Shown here one piece after another: positions 1 to 6,134 of a stretch of 32,928 nt of DNA. Source of the stretch: an uncultured Clostridia bacterium (GTDB lineage Bacteria; Bacillota; Clostridia; Oscillospirales; JAAYOS01); the NCBI GenBank assembly GCA_946566645.1, contig CAMNWZ010000004.1, positions 1-32,928 of the forward strand. The letters are read 5' to 3'. Numbering within the stretch: the first letter of the stretch is position 1; each line of letters starts with the position of its first letter. The position numbers and the translations under genes were made by a program. The notes beneath the pieces were generated by a model, which searched no databases, was not told the origin of the DNA, and worked only from the letters and a program-made list of their open reading frames with translations.

Positions 1-213
1 CGCGAGGCGGTGGTCGCCGTGCCCGATGACCGCATCATGATAGAGACCGACTCGCCATACCTCGCGCCCGAGCCGGTGCGCGGACGGCGGAACAGCTCGC
101 TCTACCTGCACCACATCTGCGAACGGCTCGCCGAGGAGAGATGTGTCAGCGCCGAGGCGTTCGCCGAGCAGACGTTCCGCAACGGACTGCGGTTCTTCGG
201 GATAGATATGTAA
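1..213 (+). CDS. tatD: TatD family metal-dependent hydrolase, C-terminal fragment
   Basis: The gene enters from the left edge, so only the last 70 codons are present and the start is outside the window. The visible part carries the family C-terminal signature ETDSPYLAP (about codons 17 to 25 of the fragment), whose aspartate is a metal ligand in TatD/YcfH nucleases. It is followed by the usual basic patch RGRRNS and the terminal helix ending in FRNGLRFFGI. TatD proteins are cytoplasmic Mg2+-dependent 3'-5' exonucleases or deoxyribonucleases of the amidohydrolase fold, implicated in DNA repair and RNA quality control. The gene ends in TAA at 211-213, directly before a terminator. The family call is secure; the exact subfamily (TatD, YcfH or YabD) cannot be settled from the tail. 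Confidence 0.9.
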   Translation, partial: REAVVAVPDDRIMIETDSPYLAPEPVRGRRNSSLYLHHICERLAEERCVSAEAFAEQTFRNGLRFFGIDM

Positions 214-250
214 AAAAGAGGGGCACCCGAGCGGATGTCCCTCCTTTTGT
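213..250. terminator. Bidirectional intrinsic terminator between tatD and the coat genes
   Basis: An 8-bp stem (218-225 with 236-243, GAGGGGCA against TGTCCCTC, one G-T pair) closes a 10-nt loop. It has an A-run on the left and CTTTTG on the right, so it can stop transcripts from both convergent sides. Confidence 0.7.
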
Positions 251-505
251 TCAGCCCTGCGAGGACTGCGAAAACTTCTGTATCGCCGAGTCGATCTTGG
301 TCTTCTCGACGGTCTGGGTAGGATACCAGCCCTTGGCGCTCATCTTAGAGTATATCTGGTTCTGCATCGTCAGGCAGTCGTCGAGCGCGGTGCAGAACGC
401 CTGGTGGACATCCGGCGTGGACGACTCTATCGAGCCGTGCATCATCAGGTCGCACAGACCCTTGGTGCCGTTCAGGATGGTGGACATGAGTATCTTATCT
501 TCCAT
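251..505 (-). CDS. CotF-like spore coat protein, 84 aa
   Basis: This small helical protein resembles the coat F (CotF/YhcQ) family of ferritin-like helical-bundle spore coat proteins. It starts MEDKILMSTILNG, continues with LCDLMMHGSIES, and has a second half with the typical MQNQIYSKMSAKGWYP pattern (about residues 47 to 62) that precedes the C-terminal helix in this family. The ATG at 505 was chosen because a GGGAG ribosome site lies 9 to 10 bases upstream; the open frame continues further upstream but has no such signal and would overlap the next gene. It lies 14 bases downstream of another small coat-like gene, so the two are probably cotranscribed. Its role would be structural, on the spore surface or in the developing spore. 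The family assignment rests on recognised pattern, not on alignment. Confidence 0.75.
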   Translation of the reverse strand: MEDKILMSTILNGTKGLCDLMMHGSIESSTPDVHQAFCTALDDCLTMQNQIYSKMSAKGWYPTQTVEKTKIDSAIQKFSQSSQG

Positions 506-519
506 TTTTCGTCTCTCCC

Positions 520-705
520 TTACGCGTTTTTGTTCAGAAGCTCGTAGAACTTGGTAAAGCAGCTCTGGTGCTGCGACGCGAGATTCTGGACAAAGGTCTT
601 GAGTTCCGGGTCGGTGATCTGCGACGCGAAGTCGGTGCAGGAGGTGTGCATCTCCTGCGAGTGTCCGAGCGCGTCCTCGACATAGAGCAGTTCTTTCGGT
701 GACAT
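520..705 (-). CDS. Short CotF-like (coat F domain) protein, 61 aa
   Basis: This 61-residue protein begins MSPKELLYVEDAL and consists of two predicted helices, including HSQEMHTSCTDFASQI and a C-terminal LASQHQSCFTKFYELL. The spacing and the histidine, glutamine and phenylalanine pattern are those of small spore coat F-type proteins often encoded in tandem with a longer CotF protein, as here. A GAGG ribosome site stands about 7 bases before the ATG at 705. It is the first gene of a probable two-gene sporulation unit with the 84-aa protein at 251-505. A weak forespore-type promoter match lies upstream (752-782). It has no signal peptide or membrane segment. A specific coat location cannot be inferred. 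Confidence 0.7.
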   Translation of the reverse strand: MSPKELLYVEDALGHSQEMHTSCTDFASQITDPELKTFVQNLASQHQSCFTKFYELLNKNA

Positions 706-751
706 GATAAATCCTCGCTTTCGATAGACAGTTTTGCGTTTGCCGCAACGG

Positions 752-782
752 TATTGTGTGGAGATATTGCTTTATTTATGCA
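752..782 (-). promoter_or_regulatory. Possible sigma-F/G type promoter for the coat gene pair
   Basis: On the minus strand TGCATA (777-782) is followed after 18 bases by CACAATA (752-758). These resemble the sigma-G consensus TGAATA / CATACTA with one and two mismatches. The putative start would lie about 40 bases before the 61-aa gene. No convincing sigma-A pair was seen in the same place. This is a weak match read by eye. Confidence 0.25.
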
Positions 783-808
783 GCGAGGAAGACAGAGGGG
801 GATTTTCG

Positions 809-1993
809 ATGTTGATGAGCGTTGCGATAATCATGCTTTCCGGTCTGGCTATGGGGTGGGTCTGCCGAAAGATACGCTTTCCCGCGCTGTTCGGCATGAT
901 AATCGCGGGAATAATCGTCGGACCGTATGCCCTTGACCTGCTGGACGGCAGCATACTCGGCATATCCGCCCAGATAAGGCGTGCGGCGCTGATAATAATT
1001 CTCATCCGCGCGGGACTGAAGCTCGACCTTGCCGACCTCAAAAAGGCTGGTCGTTCGGCGCTGCTTCTCTGTTTCCTGCCCGCCTGTTTCGAGATGGTAG
1101 GCGTGGTCATTCTCGCGCCGATGTTCCTCGGGCTGTCCTACCTCGAGGCGGCGATACTCGGCGCGGTGGTGGGAGCGGTATCTCCGGCGGTGGTAGTACC
1201 GAGGATGATAAAGCTAATCGACGAGGGATACGGCGTGGAAAAGGGAATACCGCAGATGATACTCGCGGGCGCGTCGGTGGACGACGTGTTTGTCATCGTG
1301 CTGTTCACCACCTTTACAAACCTCGGTCGGGGCGAGTCGGTGTCCTGGATGAGCTTTGCGGGGATACCGATCTCGATAGTGCTCGGAGCGGCGGTCGGCA
1401 TCGGGGTCGGACTGCTGTGCGCCGTGGCGTTTGCGAGATTTCGCGTCGCGACGGCGGTGCAGGTCATAGTCGTGCTGTCGATAGCGTTTGTGCTCGATTG
1501 GTTTGAGAGCGCCGCGCTCATCCCGTTTGCCGGACTTATCGCCACCATGGCGGTCGGAGCTGCCGTGCGTCGAAGGGACTCCGCAGCCGCCGTCAGGCTG
1601 TCCGCGATATTCGACAAGCTGTGGGTGCCCGCCGAGATATTGCTGTTCGTGCTGGTGGGCGCGTCGGTCGCGGTGGACAGCCTCGGCTCGGCGGGTCTCG
1701 GTGCGATAGCGCTCGTTATCTGCGCGCTCGCGTTCCGGATGGTCGGCGTGCTCGTGTGTGTCGCCGCGTCGCCGCTTGATTTCGGGGAGCGGCTGTTCTG
1801 TATGCTTGCGTACACGCCTAAGGCGACGGTGCAGGCGGCTATCGGGGGACTGCCGCTGGCGATGGGGCTGCCCTGCGGGATGACCGTGCTTGTCGTGTCG
1901 GTGATAGCGATACTGCTCACCGCGCCGCTCGGGGCGTTTGCGATAGACCTGACATACGCGAAACTGCTTAAAAAGAGAGAGGACCGACCGTAG
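809..1993 (+). CDS. Cation:proton antiporter (NhaP/Kef-like, CPA family)
   Basis: This 394-residue polytopic membrane protein would exchange Na+ or K+ for H+. It begins with a membrane helix (MLMSVAIIMLSGLAMGW) and the family's typical loop MIIAGIIVGPYALDLL. It continues with LIIILIRAGLKLDLADLKK, the GAVVGAVSPAVVVPRMIKL helix and the signature GASVDDVFVIVLF (about residues 168 to 180), whose paired aspartates sit in the ion-binding core of CPA1/CPA2 exchangers. About 11 to 12 hydrophobic segments fill the rest, and a short basic tail (KLLKKREDRP) ends it. There is no C-terminal TrkA-N domain, so it is the transporter module alone. The ATG at 809 follows an AGAGGGGGA ribosome site; an upstream in-frame ATG at 734 lacks one. 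The stop codon lies in the loop of a terminator used by the opposite strand. Ion specificity is unknown. Confidence 0.9.
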   Translation: MLMSVAIIMLSGLAMGWVCRKIRFPALFGMIIAGIIVGPYALDLLDGSILGISAQIRRAALIIILIRAGLKLDLADLKKAGRSALLLCFLPACFEMVGVVILAPMFLGLSYLEAAILGAVVGAVSPAVVVPRMIKLIDEGYGVEKGIPQMILAGASVDDVFVIVLFTTFTNLGRGESVSWMSFAGIPISIVLGAAVGIGVGLLCAVAFARFRVATAVQVIVVLSIAFVLDWFESAALIPFAGLIATMAVGAAVRRRDSAAAVRLSAIFDKLWVPAEILLFVLVGASVAVDSLGSAGLGAIALVICALAFRMVGVLVCVAASPLDFGERLFCMLAYTPKATVQAAIGGLPLAMGLPCGMTVLVVSVIAILLTAPLGAFAIDLTYAKLLKKREDRP

Positions 1994-2003
1994 GTCGATC
2001 CTC
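1969..2003 (-). terminator. Terminator of the bioY-DUF1284 unit, inside the antiporter 3' end
   Basis: The stem GAGGA-c-CGACC (1979-1989) pairs with GGTCG-a-TCCTC (1993-2003) around a GTA loop, with one internal mismatch. Read on the minus strand it is followed by CTCTCTTTTT, an intrinsic terminator tail. It begins 7 bases after the DUF1284 stop and overlaps the last codons and stop of the antiporter gene. Confidence 0.65.
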
Positions 2004-2009
2004 CAAAAA

Positions 2010-2189
2010 TTATCCGAGATTTTTCAGCATATCGCCTGCCGAGCAGAGCTCGCGCCACTCGCAGTCGCCGCATATCGAGCGCAGCCGAGCGACAAGCGCG
2101 TCCATCCGGGCGGTGAACTCGGCGCTGTACCCGTGTCCCGAGTAGGAGAGGGTACAGAGCAGGTGATGCGGCCGAAGGGGTATGCTCAT
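2010..2189 (-). CDS. Shortened DUF1284 protein, 59 aa, coupled to bioY
   Basis: The protein opens with the hallmark of DUF1284 (LRPHHLLC at residues 5 to 12, then YSGHGYSAEFTARMD) and closes with the other hallmark, a cysteine pair before a Trp (ICGDCEW, residues 39 to 45), with a further Cys at 49. Members I know run to about 120 to 150 residues and carry a middle part with another Cys cluster. Here the two ends are joined directly at about residue 38, so roughly 60 residues are missing without breaking the frame. The start is fixed by an ATGA overlap with the bioY stop (2186-2189), which argues that the gene is translated. The family has no established function; paired Cys and His residues suggest metal binding. 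It may be a minimal functional form or a decaying gene. Confidence 0.7.
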   Translation of the reverse strand: MSIPLRPHHLLCTLSYSGHGYSAEFTARMDALVARLRSICGDCEWRELCSAGDMLKNLG

Positions 2190-2719
2190 ATCGCTCCGGC
2201 GCGCTCGAGGACACGGCTGAGCCTCGGCGCGAGCACCCACACGCACACCTGCTTGACCGCCTCGAGCGGCAGGAAGATGAATACGCAAGCCTGGAGCGCC
2301 GCCCACAGTCCCGAGCCGGTGACGAGCATGAATACCGCGACGCCGAGCGAGTAGTCGACGACCACGCCCGCGAGCAGCCACATCGCGCGCCTAAGCCCGC
2401 CCTGATGCGCCGCAAATCCCGCGAACATCGCCATAAGCGGGAAGCCGAGCAGGAATCCGCCGGTCGGTCCGACGAAGCAGTGAAATCCGCCGCTGAACTC
2501 GGCGAACACCGGAGCTCCCACCGCGCCGAGCAGCAGGTATACGACAAGGGCTATCGTGCCGCGCTTCCATCCGAGAAGGCAGCCGACCAGCGGCACAACG
2601 AATGTCTGGAGCGTCATCACAACTCCGAGCGGGGTGGGTATGGCGATCTGCGACAGCACAGCGACCACCGCCGCCGCGACCGCAATGGCGGTCATATTCT
2701 TTACCGAAACACGATTCAT
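2186..2719 (-). CDS. bioY: Biotin transporter BioY (ECF S component)
   Basis: BioY is the substrate-binding membrane subunit of an energy-coupling-factor vitamin transporter; it captures biotin and works alone or with shared EcfA/T subunits encoded elsewhere. The 177 residues contain six hydrophobic segments. Family marks include IPTPLGVVMTLQTFVVPLVG (about residues 27 to 46), YLLLGAVGAPVFAEFSGG (61 to 78) and VGPTGGFLLGFP (83 to 94). The ATG at 2719 follows a GGAGG site at 9 bases. It is the first gene of a two-gene unit, overlapping the DUF1284 gene by ATGA. The promoter at 2753-2781 carries a perfect palindrome over its -10 box, so repression in response to biotin is likely. It fits the biotin-dependent decarboxylase encoded at 20295-23694. 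Confidence 0.95.
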   Translation of the reverse strand: MNRVSVKNMTAIAVAAAVVAVLSQIAIPTPLGVVMTLQTFVVPLVGCLLGWKRGTIALVVYLLLGAVGAPVFAEFSGGFHCFVGPTGGFLLGFPLMAMFAGFAAHQGGLRRAMWLLAGVVVDYSLGVAVFMLVTGSGLWAALQACVFIFLPLEAVKQVCVWVLAPRLSRVLERAGAI

Positions 2720-2742
2720 GCGGGGAAACCTCCAATGCAGCA

Positions 2743-2781
2743 TGTTACCGAAATTGTAACAGATTTCGCACGTCAAGGCAA
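2743..2781 (-). promoter_or_regulatory. bioY promoter with overlapping palindromic operator
   Basis: On the minus strand TTGCCT (2776-2781) and TACAAT (2753-2758) are separated by 17 bases, a good sigma-A promoter. The perfect inverted repeat TGTTAC-N7-GTAACA (2743-2761) covers the -10 box, as a repressor operator would. The arms resemble BirA sites (TGTTAAC/GTTAACA), but the spacer is 7 rather than the usual 14 to 16, so the regulator is not identified. Confidence 0.7.
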
Positions 2782-2806
2782 GAGCAAAACCGACGGTTCT
2801 CGGCAC

Positions 2807-2835
2807 TTGCAATCGCGCCGCGTTTGTCGTAAAAT
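2807..2835 (+). promoter_or_regulatory. Sigma-A promoter of the SpoU methyltransferase gene
   Basis: TTGCAA (2807-2812) and TAAAAT (2830-2835) stand 17 bases apart, 31 bases before the ATG. The site is divergent from, and just beyond, the bioY promoter. Confidence 0.7.
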
Positions 2836-2866
2836 ATCGGTAGAAATCACCACGGGAGGTCGAGAT

Positions 2867-3583
2867 ATGACGCCGCTGCGCCCATACAAGAAAGATTCGG
2901 AGACGAGCTACACGCTCGGCGCTTTTCCGACGATGGAGCTTATAAACTGCCGACCCGAGCTTGTCGAGGCGGTCTACCTGCACTCGACGTTCGAGGACAG
3001 CGCGGGCGTCGAAAAGCGCTGCCGCGAGCTCGGAATTTCGGTGCAGAGCGGCGCCGACCACGTCATACAGCGCGTAAGCCCGAAGGAAAACGTGTTTGTC
3101 GCGGCGGTGTTCCGCAAGTTCGAAAGCGAGCTTGCGCCCGCCGCGCCGCACCTCCTGCTCGACCATCCCGGCGACATGGGAAACCTCGGCACGATAATCC
3201 GCACCGCCGCGGGACTTGGAGTGAAGGACGTCGCGATAATCACCCCCGCCGCCGACCGATTCGCGCCGCGCACCGTCCGCGCGTCTATGGGGGCGATCTT
3301 CCGCGTTCGCACACGCTCGTATAAGTCGTGGGAGGACTACGCCGCCGGCTTTCCCGACCGCGAGGTGTACACCTTCATGCTCGACGGCGCTCGTCCGCTG
3401 GACACAGCCACCCGACCGAAGTCGCGCGCGTTTACGATGGTATTCGGCAACGAGGCGACCGGACTTGCGCACGAGTACGCGTCCCGCGGGACGAGCGTGT
3501 TTATACCTCAGACGAAGGATGTGGACAGCCTCAATCTGCCGGTCGCCTGCGCGATAGGAATGTTCGTGCTGACACGCGAGTAG
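2867..3583 (+). CDS. SpoU/TrmH-family RNA 2'-O-methyltransferase
   Basis: This 238-residue enzyme of the SPOUT (trefoil knot) class transfers methyl from S-adenosylmethionine to a ribose 2'-OH of tRNA or rRNA. All three family motifs are present: motif 1 NLGTIIRTA (residues 106 to 114, with the catalytic Arg), motif 2 FGNEATGL (193 to 200) and motif 3 SLNLPVACAIGMF (221 to 233). The first 95 residues form a short substrate-binding region rather than the typical L30e-like domain of larger RlmB proteins. The ATG at 2867 is preceded by GGGAGG at 7 bases. The gene is monocistronic, with its own promoter and a strong bidirectional terminator at 3597. The substrate nucleotide cannot be told from sequence; the annotation TrmH-family RNA methyltransferase is safe. 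Confidence 0.88.
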   Translation: MTPLRPYKKDSETSYTLGAFPTMELINCRPELVEAVYLHSTFEDSAGVEKRCRELGISVQSGADHVIQRVSPKENVFVAAVFRKFESELAPAAPHLLLDHPGDMGNLGTIIRTAAGLGVKDVAIITPAADRFAPRTVRASMGAIFRVRTRSYKSWEDYAAGFPDREVYTFMLDGARPLDTATRPKSRAFTMVFGNEATGLAHEYASRGTSVFIPQTKDVDSLNLPVACAIGMFVLTRE

Positions 3584-3596
3584 AATGTCACGACGC

Positions 3597-3624
3597 AAAA
3601 AAGAGGGCTTATGCCCTCTTTTTT
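3597..3624. terminator. Strong bidirectional terminator
   Basis: A perfect 12-bp stem (AAAAAAGAGGGC at 3597-3608 with GCCCTCTTTTTT at 3613-3624) closes a TTAT loop. It serves the SpoU methyltransferase gene on the plus strand and galK-galE on the minus strand. Confidence 0.9.
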
Positions 3625-3651
3625 GTCACTCCTTTTTATCTTTTACCCGGT

Positions 3652-4656
3652 CTACTTTGAAACGTGCTCGATATAGCGCCAGCCGTCGGCACACATGCGG
3701 TCCATGTCGTACTTCGCCGTCCAGCCGAGCAGGCGCTTTGCCTTGTCGACATTCGCGAAGCTGAACGCGAGGTCGCCGGGGCGGCGCGGATATATCTTGT
3801 AGGGCAGTTCGCGCCCGCACGCCTTCTCAAACGCGTGCAGCACGTCAAAAACGCTCGAACCCTTGCCGGTGCCGAGGTTTATCGCGTCATAGCCGTTCTG
3901 CTCGTCAAGACGCTTCAGAGCGGCGATATGACCTGTCGCGAGGTCGACAACGTGGATGTAGTCGCGAACGCCGGTGCCGTCGGGGGTGGGATAGTCGTTT
4001 CCGGTCACCTTGAGGTGGTCGAACTTGCCGCTTGCGACGCGGGCGATGTAGGGAAAGAGGTTGTTCGGGATGCCGTTCGGCTCCTCGCCGATTAGTCCGC
4101 TCTCGTGCGCGCCGATGGGATTGAAGTAGCGCAGCGACAGCACCTTCCACTCGGGGTCGGCGGTGCAGATGTCCTCCAGAATGTGCTCTATCATCACCTT
4201 CGTCCAGCCGTAGGGGTTGGTGGCGGAGGTGGGCATATCCTCGGTGTACGGCGGCTCGTTCGTCGGGCCGTAGACGGTGGCGGACGAGCTGAACACCAGC
4301 TTCTTGCATCCCGCCGCGCGCATGGCTTCGCAGAGAACGAGCGTGCCGTTGATGTTGTTCTCGTAATACTCGATGGGCATGGACACGCTCTCGGCGACCG
4401 CCTTCAGTCCCGCGAAGTGAATGACCGCGTCTATCTCGTTCTCGGCGAACACCTTGTCCATCGCCGCGCGGTCGCGGATGTCCGCCTTGTAGAACTTCGG
4501 ACGCATGCCGCAGAGCTTCTCGAGCGGCTCGAGCATCGATTCGCTCGAGTTGGACAGATTGTCCACGATTATCGGCTCGTAGCCCGCCGAGACCAGCTCG
4601 ACGGCGGTGTGGCTTCCAATGTAGCCCATTCCGCCCGCAACAAGTATCTTTTTCAT
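3652..4656 (-). CDS. galE: UDP-glucose 4-epimerase GalE
   Basis: GalE interconverts UDP-galactose and UDP-glucose with tightly bound NAD+, in the Leloir pathway and in supply of sugar nucleotides for surface polysaccharides. The 334 residues are the usual length. The extended short-chain dehydrogenase fold shows the NAD-binding glycine motif GGMGYIGS (8 to 15), the FAGLKAV segment (81 to 87), the SSSATVYG stretch (123 to 130) and the catalytic YxxxK pair Tyr149 and Lys153 in NPYGWTK. The C-terminal part has the sugar-nucleotide-binding GIPNNLFPYI and RRPGD motifs. The start at 4656 has AGGAGG just upstream. It lies 40 bases downstream of galK and is probably transcribed with it from the promoter at 6008. 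No galT gene lies between or beside them. Confidence 0.97.
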   Translation of the reverse strand: MKKILVAGGMGYIGSHTAVELVSAGYEPIIVDNLSNSSESMLEPLEKLCGMRPKFYKADIRDRAAMDKVFAENEIDAVIHFAGLKAVAESVSMPIEYYENNINGTLVLCEAMRAAGCKKLVFSSSATVYGPTNEPPYTEDMPTSATNPYGWTKVMIEHILEDICTADPEWKVLSLRYFNPIGAHESGLIGEEPNGIPNNLFPYIARVASGKFDHLKVTGNDYPTPDGTGVRDYIHVVDLATGHIAALKRLDEQNGYDAINLGTGKGSSVFDVLHAFEKACGRELPYKIYPRRPGDLAFSFANVDKAKRLLGWTAKYDMDRMCADGWRYIEHVSK

Positions 4657-4696
4657 GCCGAAATCCTCCTGTTTGGTTAGATTTTGTGTTGAAAAC

Positions 4697-5977
4697 TTAC
4701 GCTATCACGGCGGGACCCTTCGCGCGTATCGAGAGCACGCGGCAGGCGCCGTCGCCGAAGTATTTGTTCATCGTCGCGCGGTAGTTATCTACCATGTCGA
4801 GCGGCACATACGCCTGGATGGTGCCCGCAAAGCCGCCTCCGTGGACGCGGGACGCGCCGCTGCCGTCGAGCGCCGCCTCGCTGATGGCAAGCGCGAGCGA
4901 CACGCCCTGGTCGTCGGTGGAATGGGGCGAGAAGATGTTTTGGAGCAGATTGCGCGAGCTTCTGCCGCTCTCGTTCACAAGCCACAGGTACTCGGCAAAG
5001 TCGCCGTCTTTCAGCGCGTCGACCAGCTTTTCCACACGGCGGTTCTCGTCGAAGAAGTGCATCGCGCGGAGTATCGCGCGGTCGCCGACCTTTTCGCGAA
5101 GCGCGGGTATCGCGTCGTAGAACTTGCGCTCGTCCACGCCGCGAAGCTCCTCCTGGCCGAACTCGCGCGCCACCGCCTTCATCTCGGCGGGAACGGCGGC
5201 GTAGTCGTCGGTGAGGTCGGCGTGACAGCCGCCGGTGAGCGTTATGCAGAGCGCGTATCCGAGCTTTCCGAGGTCGAGCGTCGCGCGCTCCACCTTCGGC
5301 GCGGTCGGGTCGATGAAGTCTATCGCGACCACGCCGCCGCAGGCGCAGGCGGTCTGGTCGAGCAGTCCGCACGGCTTGCCGAAGAACACGTTCTCGGCGT
5401 ACTGTCCTGCTTTCGCGAGGTCGACCGGGTCGACATCCACGCCGCCTATCGCCGCGAACGCCGCGCCGGTCATCACCTCGAACGCCGCCGACGAGCTGAG
5501 TCCACTGCCCGACGGCACCTCGCTCTGGGTGTAGGCGCAGAATCCGCGAACGGGGAGCGAGTGGTCGGAAAACCACCTCGCTATGCCGCGAATGAGCGCC
5601 GGCGAGTGGTTCTTCTCCCGCTCGACCGGTTCGAGGTCGGTGAGGTCGACGTCGTCCTCGCGGCTGAATCCGACCGATGAGAGCCGAACGCGAGGCTCGT
5701 CGCAGGGACTGACAACCGCCAGTATGTCCATGTCCACGCTCGCCGCGAGCACCCGTCCGCGCTGATGGTCGGTGTGGTTGCCGCCGAGCTCGGTGCGTCC
5801 GGGCACGCTTATTATCGTGCAGTCGCGGTCTCCGTATTTGTCGATAAAGAGGCGAACGAGCGACTCGACGCGCGCCGAAGCGGTCGGAAAACCGCCGCAC
5901 GCGACCTGCGCAGCGGACAGGGCGTCGTCGAGTTCGTGACCGCCAAGCATTTTCAGAAGGTCGGAAGCCTTTTTCAT
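4697..5977 (-). CDS. galK: Galactokinase GalK (GHMP kinase)
   Basis: GalK phosphorylates galactose at C1 with ATP, the first committed step of the Leloir pathway. The 426-residue protein carries the galactokinase signature GRTELGGNHTDHQRG (residues 60 to 74), a variant of the classic GRVNLIGEHTDY, and the phosphate-binding GHMP loop VPSGSGLSSSAAFEV (154 to 168). Near the C-terminus is GASRVHGGGFAGTIQ, the third GHMP motif. The ATG at 5977 was chosen because GGAGGG lies just upstream and a strong promoter ends at 6008; the frame stays open to 6220 but that extension would cross the promoter. It is the first gene of the galK-galE unit. The variant signature and the extra N-terminal segment (about 50 residues before the signature) recall Clostridial galactokinases. 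Confidence 0.95.
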   Translation of the reverse strand: MKKASDLLKMLGGHELDDALSAAQVACGGFPTASARVESLVRLFIDKYGDRDCTIISVPGRTELGGNHTDHQRGRVLAASVDMDILAVVSPCDEPRVRLSSVGFSREDDVDLTDLEPVEREKNHSPALIRGIARWFSDHSLPVRGFCAYTQSEVPSGSGLSSSAAFEVMTGAAFAAIGGVDVDPVDLAKAGQYAENVFFGKPCGLLDQTACACGGVVAIDFIDPTAPKVERATLDLGKLGYALCITLTGGCHADLTDDYAAVPAEMKAVAREFGQEELRGVDERKFYDAIPALREKVGDRAILRAMHFFDENRRVEKLVDALKDGDFAEYLWLVNESGRSSRNLLQNIFSPHSTDDQGVSLALAISEAALDGSGASRVHGGGFAGTIQAYVPLDMVDNYRATMNKYFGDGACRVLSIRAKGPAVIA

Positions 5978-6007
5978 AACACGTTCCCTCCTTGCCTTGG
6001 TGATACC

Positions 6008-6037
6008 ATTATATCCGCGAGGGGGTACGCGCGTCAA
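6008..6037 (-). promoter_or_regulatory. Promoter of galK-galE
   Basis: On the minus strand TTGACG (6032-6037) and TATAAT (6008-6013) are 18 bases apart. The -10 box is 30 bases before the galK start. No obvious operator palindrome was seen. Confidence 0.75.
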
Positions 6038-6066
6038 CGAAAAATCGGATAAAAGGAAGGTACTTC

Positions 6067-6095
6067 TTGCGCTTTTTGCGTTTCTGCTGTACAAT
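6067..6095 (+). promoter_or_regulatory. Promoter of the methyltransferase-yfcE-SLH operon
   Basis: TTGCGC (6067-6072) and TACAAT (6090-6095) are separated by 17 bases, 39 bases before the GTG start at 6135. It is back to back with the galK promoter. Confidence 0.7.
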
Positions 6096-6134
6096 GGTAG
6101 AGTAAAAACACAACGCCGAGGGGAGGGGTGCCGA

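Noticed and set aside
1138-2547. Long open frame of 469 codons on the minus strand across the antiporter, DUF1284 and bioY
   Set aside because: Ser/Arg-rich low-complexity product typical of the shadow of GC-rich genes; it overlaps three supported genes and has no start signal.
2405-3583. N-terminally extended SpoU methyltransferase starting at 2405
   Set aside because: The extension runs antisense through bioY and through the promoter at 2807-2835. The GGGAGG site fixes the start at 2867.
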